From Anaerolineae bacterium (GTDB taxonomy: Bacteria > Chloroflexota > Anaerolineae > Promineifilales > Promineifilaceae), in contig JAHBVI010000041.1 in NCBI GenBank assembly GCA_019637635.1, positions 1 to 50,847 of the forward strand: a stretch of DNA of 50,847 nucleotides, given 5' to 3'. How positions within the stretch are numbered: the first letter of the stretch is position 1; each line of letters starts with the position of its first letter. The notes under the pieces were generated by a model that saw nothing but the letters and a program-made list of their open reading frames with translations, searched no databases and had not been told where the DNA came from. Below are positions 21,430-29,133 of this stretch, piece by piece. The translations under genes were made by a program, and so were the position numbers.

Positions 21430-22446
21430 GTGAAAGTTGCCATTCTGAGTCTGTGCCTGATTTTTGGGCTGATGCTGCTGGCCACTCGTGGGCCACTGTT
21501 GTGGGATGCGGCCGGGCTGGCACTGGCAGATGCCGTCACAGCGGCGCCGCTTACGGCCTGGGGGGAATGTGAGCGGGCGCATCAGACGGGGCGGGCGCTG
21601 CTTTTGAACGAGAACTATGACGCGGCGCTGCCCTATCTGCACACGGCCGTGACCTGTGATGATGACCGCTGGGCCTGGTTTGACCTGGGCCGGGCGCAGT
21701 ATGCGTTAGGACAGGATGAAGCCGCCGCCCAAAGCTGGCAAAAAGCGAACGCCTACGGGTATGTAGCCCGGCTAGGCGCTACCGCCGGGCAAAATGGCGA
21801 CGTGGCCGAGGCGCAGCGGGCGTGGCAAACGGCCGTGCAAATTGACCCGCAACAAGGACAGGCTTATGTGCAGTTAGGCCGCCTGCTGCAAGAGAGTGAC
21901 CCGGAACAGGCGCGGCAGTTTTACGAACAGGCGCTTGCCGTGAATGCCGATTTCGCGCCCGCTTATTATGCGCTGGCCAATTTGCACCTGCGCCAGTTCC
22001 AATCCGCCGCGGACGCCCTGCCTTATTTTGAGCAGGCGCACCGCCTGGCCCCACAAAACATCGAATATCTGGTGGTATTGGCCCGGCAAATGGGCGGGGT
22101 TGACCCGGCGCAGGCGATGGCTTACTGGCAGAAGTTGGCGGATCTGGCCGAACGGCAACGGCCGTTAGCCTACCATGAAATGGGTAATTTGTACCTGCGG
22201 CAGGGGGATGCGGCGACGGCCGTACACTACCGGCAAATGGCCGTAGACCTGCGCCCGGAGAATGCCGAGTTCTGGCAGGGGCTGGGGCAAGCATATGAAA
22301 CCGCCGGCTGCCCAGCCGAAGCACGCCAGGCATATGAACAGGTGATGACCTTGCAGCCAGATTCACGCCTGGCGCAAAACGCAAAAGAGCGCCTGGCGGA
22401 ATTAGAGACGGCGGTGGGGGCGTGTTCCGTAACCGGTAATCGGTAA
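21430..22446 (+). CDS. TPR-repeat protein with N-terminal membrane anchor
   Basis: The 338-residue protein has an N-terminal helix (VAILSLCLIFGLMLLA) and about seven tetratricopeptide repeats (for example WAWFDLGRAQYALGQDEAAAQ and AYYALANLHLRQFQSAADAL). These are protein-interaction scaffolds often found in polysaccharide export systems. I chose GTG 21430 because GAGGAG lies 6-8 bp upstream and the signal-like segment follows directly; an in-frame ATG at 21,403 overlaps the previous gene. The final residues and the stop TAA come from the repeat GGTAATCGGTAATCGG. Confidence 0.75.
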   Translation: MKVAILSLCLIFGLMLLATRGPLLWDAAGLALADAVTAAPLTAWGECERAHQTGRALLLNENYDAALPYLHTAVTCDDDRWAWFDLGRAQYALGQDEAAAQSWQKANAYGYVARLGATAGQNGDVAEAQRAWQTAVQIDPQQGQAYVQLGRLLQESDPEQARQFYEQALAVNADFAPAYYALANLHLRQFQSAADALPYFEQAHRLAPQNIEYLVVLARQMGGVDPAQAMAYWQKLADLAERQRPLAYHEMGNLYLRQGDAATAVHYRQMAVDLRPENAEFWQGLGQAYETAGCPAEARQAYEQVMTLQPDSRLAQNAKERLAELETAVGACSVTGNR

Positions 22447-22514
22447 TCGGTTCACGCATCACGCATCACACATCACGCATCACACATCACGCATCACACA
22501 TCACACGTCACGCA
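22431..22514. repeat. Array of GGTAATC and CACGCATCACA units
   Basis: Three GGTAATC units, which include the stop codon of the TPR gene, change abruptly into about eight tandem CATCACACAT/CGCATCAC units that run up to the next start codon at 22,517. The array thus fills the whole intergenic gap. Confidence 0.85.
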
Positions 22515-22516
22515 CT

Positions 22517-23437
22517 ATGAAAGTATTAACCACAACATCCTCCTTTGGCAAAATGAGCGCACGGCCGTTGCAACTGCTGGCGGCGGCGGGTTGTGAGGTG
22601 GTGCTGAATCCTTACGGCCGTACCCTGAAACCGGAAGAATCCATGCAACTGTTGGCTGATGTGGACGGCTTGCTGGCCGGGACGGAGAAACTCAGCAGCG
22701 AGGTGTTACAACACGCGCCACGCCTGAAGGTGATTTCCCGTGTGGGCACGGGCATGGATGGCATTGACCATGCCGCCGCCGCCGAGTTGGGCATTCAGGT
22801 GCGCAATACGCCCGATGCCCATGTAGACGCGGTGGCCGAATTGACGCTGGCGGGCATATTGGACATGCTGCGCCAGGTGCCACAGGCGCACCACCGGCTG
22901 CACCAGGGGGAATGGAAAAAGCCGATGGGTCGGCTACTGCGTGGCAAGACGGTGGGCATCATTGGCCTGGGGCGAACGGGCAAGGCATTAGTGGAATTGT
23001 TACGGCCGTTTGCCGTCACCCTCCTGGCCTATGATCCCATCCAGGACGCCGCCTTTGCCCAGGCCCACAACATCACCTACTTGCCGTTGGCAGAACTCCT
23101 GGCCCAGGCTGATATTGTCACCTTGCACCTGTCTTACAGCGCGGACAGTTACCATCTGCTGAACCGGGCGCGGCTGGCGCAGATGAAGGCCGGGGCGTAT
23201 GTGGTGAACTGTGCGCGAGGTGGTCTGGTAGATGAGGATGCCTTGTTCGACCGGCTGCAATCCGGCCATCTGGCGGGCGCGTATCTGGACACCTTTGAAC
23301 GTGAACCGTACAGCGGCCCGTTGACCACCCTGGACAACGTTGTCTTAACCCCCCACATCGGCTCTTATGCCGCCGAGTGCCGCATCCGCATGGAGGTGGA
23401 GGCGGTGGAAAATCTATTAAGGTGTTTAGACGCTTAA
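22517..23437 (+). CDS. D-isomer-specific 2-hydroxyacid dehydrogenase
   Basis: The 306-residue protein has the NAD-binding motif GKTVGIIGLGRTGKAL, the arginine motif VNCARGGLVDEDAL and the catalytic histidine segment VLTPHIGSY. This is the 3-phosphoglycerate dehydrogenase-like family, without the regulatory ACT domain. In a polysaccharide locus such enzymes may make a keto-acid precursor rather than serine. The immediate neighbours (SDR, CMP-sugar synthetase) suggest a common pathway. The ATG follows the repeat directly; no classic ribosome site is visible. Confidence 0.88.
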   Translation: MKVLTTTSSFGKMSARPLQLLAAAGCEVVLNPYGRTLKPEESMQLLADVDGLLAGTEKLSSEVLQHAPRLKVISRVGTGMDGIDHAAAAELGIQVRNTPDAHVDAVAELTLAGILDMLRQVPQAHHRLHQGEWKKPMGRLLRGKTVGIIGLGRTGKALVELLRPFAVTLLAYDPIQDAAFAQAHNITYLPLAELLAQADIVTLHLSYSADSYHLLNRARLAQMKAGAYVVNCARGGLVDEDALFDRLQSGHLAGAYLDTFEREPYSGPLTTLDNVVLTPHIGSYAAECRIRMEVEAVENLLRCLDA

Positions 23438-23450
23438 GTCTATAGGTGTT

Positions 23451-23500
23451 CAAGTGAACACTTTACCACTTGACAACTTGGGCACTTGAGTACTTGAATA
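23451..23500. repeat. CAAGTG / CACTTG inverted-unit repeat
   Basis: Units CAAGTG, CACTTG and their variants ACTTGACAACTTGG and CACTTGAGTACTTGA alternate in both orientations between the dehydrogenase and the SDR gene. The first part, TGTTCAAGTGAACA, is itself a small palindrome-like hairpin. Confidence 0.6.
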
Positions 23501-23512
23501 CATTCCAAACCG

Positions 23513-24415
23513 ATGGCACAAAAAGTATTGGTGACTGGTGGGGCCGGGTTCCTGGGCAGCCACATTGCCGACGTGCTGACGGCGCGGGGGTATGGGGTGA
23601 CGGTGTTTGATGTACGGCCGTCGCCTTACCTGCAACCGGGGCAGCAAATGGTGGTGGCGGACATGCGGGATGGCACGGCCGTGGCCGAAGCCGTCGCCGG
23701 GCAGGACGCCATTTTCCACCTGGCGGCGCTGGCCGATTTGAACGCCGCCAAAAGCCAGCCCCTTGTTACCGCCGAATTGAACATCATGGGCACGCTGAAC
23801 TTTTTGGAGGCGGCGCGGATGAGTGGGGTCAGGCGATTTGTTTTTGCCAGTACGGTCTATGTATACAGCCGCGCCGGCGGCTTTTACCGGTGCAGCAAAC
23901 AGGCGTGTGAGGCGTTCATTGAGGAGTACCAGCAGCAGTATGGGCTGGATTACACCATTTTGCGGTATGGTAGTTTGTATGGCCCGCGCGCTGATGCCAG
24001 CAATGGCGTCTACCGGCTGCTGCGGCAGGCGGCGGCGACGGGGCAGATTGACCATGTGGGCACGCCAGAAGACAGCCGCGAATATATTCACGTGGAAGAC
24101 GCGGCCCGATTGAGCGCCGACGCGCTGGCAGACGAGTTTGCCAACCAGCATGTGGTCTTGACCGGACATCACCCCATTCGTCTGCGCGATTTGTTTACGA
24201 TGTTTAGCGAGATGTTGGGACGGCCGTTGCACATCCAGTATCAACCCACCACCGGCCCGGAAAACAGCCATTACCAGATGACGCCCTACGCCTTCCATCC
24301 TCGCGTGGGGCGCAAACTGACCACCAATTATTACGTGGACATGGGGCAGGGGCTTTTACAGATGTTGGAGCAGTTGTTTGAGGAAGGGCAGATTTCCGTG
24401 ATGCGTGATGCGTGA
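23513..24415 (+). CDS. NAD-dependent epimerase/dehydratase (extended SDR)
   Basis: The 300-residue protein has the glycine motif VTGGAGFLGSHIAD at its N-terminus and the active-site pair Tyr-x3-Lys in YRCSKQ, preceded by FASTVYVYS. It acts on a nucleotide-activated sugar; the exact substrate cannot be read from sequence. It lies between the 2-hydroxyacid dehydrogenase and the CMP-sugar synthetase. The last four residues and the stop codon (MRDA, TGA) lie inside the perfect inverted repeat that follows. Confidence 0.85.
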   Translation: MAQKVLVTGGAGFLGSHIADVLTARGYGVTVFDVRPSPYLQPGQQMVVADMRDGTAVAEAVAGQDAIFHLAALADLNAAKSQPLVTAELNIMGTLNFLEAARMSGVRRFVFASTVYVYSRAGGFYRCSKQACEAFIEEYQQQYGLDYTILRYGSLYGPRADASNGVYRLLRQAAATGQIDHVGTPEDSREYIHVEDAARLSADALADEFANQHVVLTGHHPIRLRDLFTMFSEMLGRPLHIQYQPTTGPENSHYQMTPYAFHPRVGRKLTTNYYVDMGQGLLQMLEQLFEEGQISVMRDA

Positions 24416-24445
24416 CCCGTGATGGGGTCACGCATCACGCATCAC
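24398..24445. repeat. Perfect 21-bp inverted repeat of GTGATGC units
   Basis: Arms 24,398-24,418 and 24,425-24,445 are exact complements around a 6-base loop. Each arm is GTGATGC repeated. The left arm overlaps the 3' end of the epimerase gene including its stop codon; the right arm ends 16 bp before the next start. Confidence 0.85.
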
Positions 24446-24461
24446 GCATCACGAGAAAAAT

Positions 24462-25184
24462 ATGCACGCAGCAATCATCACCGCCCGCGCGGGCAGTAAA
24501 TCTATCATTGACAAGAATGTCTTTCTGGTAGGGGGGAAGCCGATGGTGGCGTACCCCATTCAGGCGGCGTTGGATGCGGCCAAAATTAGCCGGGTGTTTA
24601 TCTCTACGGATGGTGATTCGATTGCCAATGTGGGGCTGGAAATGGGTTGCGAGATTATCTGGCGGCCGGAGGAACTGTGCGGCGACCATGTGAATCATGG
24701 CGAGGTGATTAAACAGGCGGTGGAATGGGTAGACGGCCGTTACCCTGACCTGGAAAACGTGGTGCTGCTGCTGGGCAATACGGTGATGGTGGATGGCGAA
24801 TTGATTGACCACAGCCTGACGATTCTGGAGGAACGGCCGGAACTGGACTCGTGCATGACGGTGTGGCCGGCAGCGGACGACCATCCGTTGCGGGCGATGC
24901 AGATTACGGAAGAGGGATTGTTACGGCCGTATGGCGACCCCAACCGCAAAGTCTCCACCGAACGCCAATCGTATGCCCCCGCGTATTACTATGACCAGGG
25001 GGTGTGGACGTTCCGCAAGCAGACGGTGCAAAGCCAGGATGGGCCAAACCCCTGGTGGTGGATGGGCCAACGCAGCTTTCCCATTGTGCGCAACTGGGTA
25101 ACGGGCCGTGACGTGCATACGCACCTGGATGTGGGCATCGCCGAATGGTGGCTGGCGCATTATCCTGAAATTAAGCTGTTATAA
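24462..25184 (+). CDS. Cytidylyltransferase, NeuA/CMP-sugar synthetase family
   Basis: The 240-residue protein begins AAIITARAGSKSIIDKNV, the CTP-binding signature of acylneuraminate/KDO cytidylyltransferases, and continues with GGKPMVAYPI and VFISTDGDSIANV. It would activate a 2-keto acid sugar to its CMP form. No NeuB or KdsA condensing enzyme is in the window, so the substrate is unknown. The HAD phosphatase at 26.7 kb may belong to the same pathway. Confidence 0.85.
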   Translation: MHAAIITARAGSKSIIDKNVFLVGGKPMVAYPIQAALDAAKISRVFISTDGDSIANVGLEMGCEIIWRPEELCGDHVNHGEVIKQAVEWVDGRYPDLENVVLLLGNTVMVDGELIDHSLTILEERPELDSCMTVWPAADDHPLRAMQITEEGLLRPYGDPNRKVSTERQSYAPAYYYDQGVWTFRKQTVQSQDGPNPWWWMGQRSFPIVRNWVTGRDVHTHLDVGIAEWWLAHYPEIKLL

Positions 25185-25191
25185 TGGCTGC

Positions 25192-25581
25192 ATGGCAACT
25201 GCTTTAGAGTTATCACGCCAGGAATGGCAACCATATATCCAACGAGCCAGGCAGGCCAGGCAGAATGAACCTCGCCTTACGCCGGAGCAGGAAAAGCAGC
25301 GGGAACAACTGCTGCGCCGGGTCAGTCAGGCCGCTCAACTGCTTAAAAGCCAGTTTGGTGCGGAAAAAGTGTTTTTGTTTGGCTCGTTGGCGCATCGTTC
25401 CTGGTTTGAACGAAATTCGGATGTAGATGTAGCTGTACTGGGTTTGCCACAAACAAATTATTGGCAGGCATGGAAGATGATTGAAGATGTGATTAAAGAT
25501 CGTCCGGTAGATTTGGTACAGCTTGAAGATGCTTCTCCTTCCCTCCTTCGTGTTATCCAGCGTGACGGAATTGAATTATGA
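25192..25581 (+). CDS. MNT-type nucleotidyltransferase (antitoxin-like)
   Basis: The 129-residue protein has the minimal nucleotidyltransferase signature: FLFGSLAHRSWFERNSDVDV contains GS and the DxD metal-binding pair, with a further Asp in RPVDLV. The gene overlaps the next as ATGA. MNT-HEPN pairs are known toxin-antitoxin modules in which the MNT protein blocks the HEPN RNase, in some cases by AMPylating it. ATG 25192 is chosen because an earlier frame extension overlaps the previous gene. Confidence 0.8.
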   Translation: MATALELSRQEWQPYIQRARQARQNEPRLTPEQEKQREQLLRRVSQAAQLLKSQFGAEKVFLFGSLAHRSWFERNSDVDVAVLGLPQTNYWQAWKMIEDVIKDRPVDLVQLEDASPSLLRVIQRDGIEL

Positions 25582-26078
25582 ATGAGCCACACGCTGCGCT
25601 GGCGGATCGGATTCGCAATGAGATGGAGGATTTAGACAGGGCCGCAAACCGGGCGATGTCAAGCTGGATTCAGGGGCAGACAACGGCCGTCGCGCAGGAT
25701 GTGTACCTGGAATCAGTCGCGCTAAACCTGCACGGATTCTATTCCGGGTTGGAACGGCTTTTTGAACTGATTGCCCGGCAGGTTGACCATTCACTGCCAG
25801 ATGGCGAAATGTGGCATCGTGATTTGCTCCTGCAAATGGCAAGCGAGCAAAATGTGCGTCCGGCGGTTATGAGCCAGAGCATGATACCGGTGTTAGACGA
25901 ACTGCGGCGATTCAGGCATTTGGTGCGCAACGTCTACACGTTCAACCTATCCCCAGAAAAGATGAAAGGCTTACTCGATGTCTTGCCTGGTGCATGGACT
26001 AACCTGAAAACCGAGTTATTGGCTTTCGCCGATTTTTTGGATGCCCTGGCGGGTGAGGAAAGATTCGATGGCAGTTGA
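25578..26078 (+). CDS. HEPN-domain protein, HepT-like toxin candidate
   Basis: The 166-residue all-helical protein carries the conserved segment ELRRFRHLVRNVYTFNL, which resembles the R-x4-6-H RNase motif followed by a tyrosine in HepT-type HEPN proteins. It starts on the stop codon of the MNT gene, as expected for this toxin-antitoxin module. It is longer than minimal HepT proteins, and the motif is not perfectly standard, so RNase activity is inferred. Confidence 0.7.
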   Translation: MNEPHAALADRIRNEMEDLDRAANRAMSSWIQGQTTAVAQDVYLESVALNLHGFYSGLERLFELIARQVDHSLPDGEMWHRDLLLQMASEQNVRPAVMSQSMIPVLDELRRFRHLVRNVYTFNLSPEKMKGLLDVLPGAWTNLKTELLAFADFLDALAGEERFDGS

Positions 26079-26574
26079 CGAAACTTTGTTGGAGCAGATA
26101 AGCCGGGCTGACGAAATGGGTGTGCGGCTGGAAATTGTGGGTGGCCTGCCCATTTGGGAAGCCTCGCCCATGTTGAAGCATCAACGGGCAGTAGACCGTA
26201 TTCGGGCGACGATTGCGCCGATGGCTGGCGCAGGGTCGGGTTGTGGCTGTATCCATGTGGCCGATGTGTATGTGCAGTTCCCGGATGGCTCACTCAAACG
26301 GCCGGACATTTCCATTTTTTGCCAGGAACCGGAAGAGGAAGACAAACCTATCACCCTCCTGCCAGAAGCGGTGGTTGAGATCATCAGCAGAGGGTACGAG
26401 GCCAAAGATTTGGAGATTGGCCCGCAATTTTATCTGTCGCAGGGCCTCAAGGATGTGGTGGTGTTTAACCCGTACACATTAGTCGTTTTGCACGTTCGCC
26501 AGAGTGGGGCAGAGCGGCACATCGCGCCGGTAGACATTGAACTGCTGTGTGGCTGCCGCTGCCGGGTGGTGTAG
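26068..26574 (+). CDS. Uma2-family (DUF820) PD-(D/E)XK nuclease-like protein
   Basis: The 168-residue protein has the Uma2 pattern: RLEIVGGLPI near the start, VYVQFPDGSLKRPDISIF with the Asp of the PD motif, and EAVVEIISRGYEAKDLE with the catalytic Glu and a Lys. The family is a restriction-endonuclease fold of unclear role. The ATG at 26,068 overlaps the end of the HEPN gene by 11 bp, so it is probably co-expressed. The stop TAG is the beginning of the following repeat. Confidence 0.75.
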   Translation: MAVDETLLEQISRADEMGVRLEIVGGLPIWEASPMLKHQRAVDRIRATIAPMAGAGSGCGCIHVADVYVQFPDGSLKRPDISIFCQEPEEEDKPITLLPEAVVEIISRGYEAKDLEIGPQFYLSQGLKDVVVFNPYTLVVLHVRQSGAERHIAPVDIELLCGCRCRVV

Positions 26575-26655
26575 CCCGTAACCTGTGAGCCGTAACCCGT
26601 TATCCGTAATCCGAAGTACGTAAAACCGATTACGGATTACCGATAACCGATTACC
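26572..26655. repeat. Two-armed CCGTAACC / GATTACGG array
   Basis: Left arm units (CCGTAACC, CCGTTATCC, CCGTAATCC) run from the stop codon of the Uma2 gene to about 26,614. The right arm (CCGATTACGGATTACCGATAACCGATTACC) follows in the opposite sense. It closely resembles the array at 18,172-18,358. Confidence 0.85.
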
Positions 26656-26660
26656 ATTCT

Positions 26661-27338
26661 ATGACGAAACTGGAACAACTTTTCCACGGCCTGCGGGCGG
26701 TGGTATTTGATTTTGATGGGGTGATTTTGGAGTCGGGGAATATCAAGACGGAAGCGTTTTTGGAACTGTTTGCCGATTGGCCGGAACACCGGGAGGCGGT
26801 GTTGGCCTTTCATCTGGCAAATTTGGGTGTGTCCCGGTATGTGAAGTTTCGCTATGTGGTGGAGGCGTTGTGGCAACGGCCGTATACCCCCCAGGATGAG
26901 CGCGAATTAGGCGCGGCTTTTGAGGGGCTGGTGCTGGAAAAAGTGCTGCGTTGCCCCTTTGTACCCGGCGCGGCAGAAACGTTGGCGGCCATACAAGGGT
27001 GGCTGCCCGCTTTTGTGGCTTCGGGTACGCCACAGACGGAACTGGATTTTATTGTGAATGAACGCGACTTGCACGGCCGTTTTCGGGAAGTGTGGGGCAC
27101 TCCCTGCACCAAGCCGGAAATTTTGCAAGACATTTTGCAAAGATATGGCTGGCAGCCAGATGAAGTGTTGATGGTAGGGGATGGGCTGTCTGATTACCAG
27201 GCGGCGCAGGCGGTGGGCACGCGCTTTCTGGCGCGGCTGACGCCGGAGCAGCAGGCGGAATGGGACAAGTTAGGCGTGGTGGGGGTGGCTGATTTGATGG
27301 GGTTGGTAGAGGTGGTGGGTGGGGCACGGCCGTGCTGA
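26661..27338 (+). CDS. HAD-superfamily phosphatase
   Basis: The 225-residue protein has HAD motif I (VFDFDGVILESGNIK), motif II-like Ser in PAFVASGTPQTEL, and motif IV in DEVLMVGDGLSDYQAA. It has an alpha-helical cap, as in phosphoglycolate phosphatase-like enzymes. In this locus it may dephosphorylate a sugar phosphate in the CMP-sugar pathway. It stands alone among toxin-antitoxin-like genes, and its start follows a repeat array. Confidence 0.85.
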   Translation: MTKLEQLFHGLRAVVFDFDGVILESGNIKTEAFLELFADWPEHREAVLAFHLANLGVSRYVKFRYVVEALWQRPYTPQDERELGAAFEGLVLEKVLRCPFVPGAAETLAAIQGWLPAFVASGTPQTELDFIVNERDLHGRFREVWGTPCTKPEILQDILQRYGWQPDEVLMVGDGLSDYQAAQAVGTRFLARLTPEQQAEWDKLGVVGVADLMGLVEVVGGARPC

Positions 27339-27399
27339 ATACAGACGACGTGACCATGAGCACTGTATAGCGTCGGTCTTCAAAAGTTCTACAAAGCAT

Positions 27400-27747
27400 A
27401 TGTCCCTGGAAATTACTCGTGTTGAAGTTCCATTAGCAAAGGCTGAATATCTGCTCAACTACCAGACAGAACCCGGTGAGGGAGGCGATAAACGTCGTTT
27501 CTGGCGGGAGGTAATGGGTTTTCATTCAGCGGAGATTTTGCGCAACGCATTGTTAGCAAAAGTATCCGCAGATTTGTTACAATCAAGCGGGCAGAATACT
27601 TTTGGTTACTTTTATGAGGCAAGTGTATGGATTAGTGGCCCCTCCAGGCGCTCTTGTCTGGTACGAACAGTATGGATTGTCTTGTTTGAACAGGATGTTG
27701 CCCGATTTGTGACAGCCTATCCAGAAAGGCGAAAGAGTAGGAAATGA
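27400..27747 (+). CDS. DUF6883-like small protein
   Basis: The 115-residue product contains YLLNYQTEPGEGGDKRRFWREVMGF, which resembles DUF6883 proteins usually found beside DUF4926 partners in toxin-antitoxin-like pairs. The assignment rests on memory of the family pattern. Its stop overlaps the start of the next gene. ATG 27400 is preferred because the upstream part of the frame overlaps the HAD gene. Confidence 0.55.
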   Translation: MSLEITRVEVPLAKAEYLLNYQTEPGEGGDKRRFWREVMGFHSAEILRNALLAKVSADLLQSSGQNTFGYFYEASVWISGPSRRSCLVRTVWIVLFEQDVARFVTAYPERRKSRK

Positions 27748-28151
27748 TGAACAACTATCGCTACCAGTTATTTGATTCGGTTAAGTTACGTGAGGTGATC
27801 ACCCTGGCTGATGGTCAGGATGTAGCGCTCGGCACTTCTGGTGTTGTAGTGGAGTTGTTTGCCGATGGAGAGGCGTATCTGGTGGAATTATTTGGTGATT
27901 GGGTAAAGGTGGATCGTGATGGCGAACTCATCCCGGCCAGCGCTGATGATCCAGAAGCGTTTACGGAGACCATTGGCCTGGCTACCTTGTCTGAGCAGCA
28001 GTTAGAATTGCTGAAACCGGCGCAACAAACGGTGGGCGCCCGAACGCAGTTGCTGACAGTGGTTGATGATCTCCCTGAGGCTATGTTAACCGAGGTGGTG
28101 GACTTTGCGGAGTTCCTGCGTCAGAAACAACGCCGCCAGGAGTTGGTATAG
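27744..28151 (+). CDS. DUF4926-like protein with C-terminal DUF2281-like tail
   Basis: The 135-residue product starts YRYQLFDSVKLREVITLADG and continues GTSGVVVELFADGEAYLVELF, the small beta-barrel pattern of DUF4926. Its end (LPEAMLTEVVDFAEFLRQKQ) resembles the DUF2281/antitoxin C-terminal helix. It overlaps the preceding DUF6883-like gene by 4 bp. The pair is most simply read as a toxin-antitoxin module, with the biochemical role unknown. Confidence 0.6.
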   Translation: MMNNYRYQLFDSVKLREVITLADGQDVALGTSGVVVELFADGEAYLVELFGDWVKVDRDGELIPASADDPEAFTETIGLATLSEQQLELLKPAQQTVGARTQLLTVVDDLPEAMLTEVVDFAEFLRQKQRRQELV

Positions 28152-28203
28152 AGAACTTCTGCCTGGCAGGCAAGGCGATGAAAGACACTGGTGGAGGTAT
28201 GAA

Positions 28204-28533
28204 ATGGCAACTGTGAAATTGTTGGAAAAGACGCAAAGTTTTCTTGATGAGACATTTCCAGATGAGCGGGATACAGATGCTAAGGTACGCCGCCTGATCG
28301 AAGCCGAATATTTGCGGGAACTTGGTCGTCACCATCACACCTTATTGACCTTTAGTCGTAAATATGGTGTTTCCTTTGACGAATTTATTGCCCGGCGCGT
28401 TACGCAGCAGATGAATTATAGTTGGGAAGTTGAACAAGACGCTATGGCCTGGGAGACGGCCGTCGGTGGCATTGTGACCCTGGAGCGGAAATTGCAGGAG
28501 TTGCGGAGCATTGACAATGAGCCAAATGCTTGA
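28204..28533 (+). CDS. Small protein, possible antitoxin of an unknown pair
   Basis: The 109-residue product is helical and charged (LLEKTQSFLDETFPDERDTDAK). It has a GGAGG ribosome site at good distance and overlaps the next gene by 17 bp. A central DEFIARRVTQQ looks like a DNA-binding or dimerisation helix. No family is recognised; pairing and size are the reasons to suggest a toxin-antitoxin role. Confidence 0.5.
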   Translation: MATVKLLEKTQSFLDETFPDERDTDAKVRRLIEAEYLRELGRHHHTLLTFSRKYGVSFDEFIARRVTQQMNYSWEVEQDAMAWETAVGGIVTLERKLQELRSIDNEPNA

Positions 28534-28873
28534 ACTCAGAGAGGAAGCCAGGGAAGCATTAGAAAAATTCTGGTTTATTTCTTCGCTTGACGAGACAGAA
28601 CGTACCGATATTACTCTGTCACTGCGCTTACACATCCGGCATGATTTATTTGTGCAGGTGTTTTTTGGCGAGAAGTCAGGTTCATTATATCTGGCGTTAA
28701 TTGAGGCAGGTCGGCGGCTTTTTGGCATTGACCGGGAAGCAGGTGTGTGGCATGTACACCCGTTTGAAGCGGTAGAAAAACATGAACCACTTATGGAAAG
28801 CTTAGAACCCAAGCCATTATTGAAGTTTCTCGCCAGGGTTGAAGTTCTGCTGTTGGAACATGATCTGCTATAA
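28517..28873 (+). CDS. Small protein, partner of the preceding gene
   Basis: The 118-residue product starts inside the previous gene (MSQMLELREEAREALEKFW). It has a central region DLFVQVFFGEKSGSLYLALIEAGRRLFG and ends with a leucine-rich helix. It resembles small proteins of unknown function found in two-gene toxin-antitoxin-like modules in Chloroflexota and Cyanobacteria. The family name is not certain. Confidence 0.5.
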   Translation: MSQMLELREEAREALEKFWFISSLDETERTDITLSLRLHIRHDLFVQVFFGEKSGSLYLALIEAGRRLFGIDREAGVWHVHPFEAVEKHEPLMESLEPKPLLKFLARVEVLLLEHDLL

Positions 28874-28899
28874 CGGAACAGGAATAACACGGCCGTGCA

Positions 28900-28911
28900 C
28901 CCCCCCCCCCC
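28900..28911. repeat. Tract of 12 consecutive C
   Basis: A run of 12 C follows immediately after an ACGGCCGT octamer and TGCA. It is in a 260-bp gap (28,874-29,133) that has no coding frame. Such tracts can vary in length by slippage and may alter a promoter; here it may also be a sequencing weak point. Confidence 0.7.
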
Positions 28912-28979
28912 TATACTTTTGCCAGTTTCCCGTTCAATAAACTCGAAGGTGATGTAGCTGCTGATGAAATGGATACAAC

Positions 28980-29015
28980 GTGTGCCGGGGCGCACGGCCG
29001 TGCGCCCCGGCACAC
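28980..29015. repeat. Perfect 36-bp palindrome centred on ACGGCCGT
   Basis: GTGTGCCGGGGCGC followed by the octamer and its mirror complement forms an uninterrupted palindrome of 36 bp, capable of a very stable cruciform or, as RNA, a hairpin. It lies at the edge between octamer-rich DNA on the left and the octamer-poor, AT-richer genes on the right. Confidence 0.9.
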
Positions 29016-29133
29016 CTATACTCGCTCGCACTACATCAACATTAAGACCGCTCCAACATACTGAATAATGTATTCAAGTCTGGTGACAGACAAGATATCT
29101 GGACAAATGACCACCAGTTAAGGAGTTAGATTC

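Noticed and set aside
22431..22514. CRISPR-like array
   Set aside because: Units are 7-11 bp without unique spacers and no cas genes are present; the same holds for the arrays at 16.6, 18.2 and 26.6 kb.
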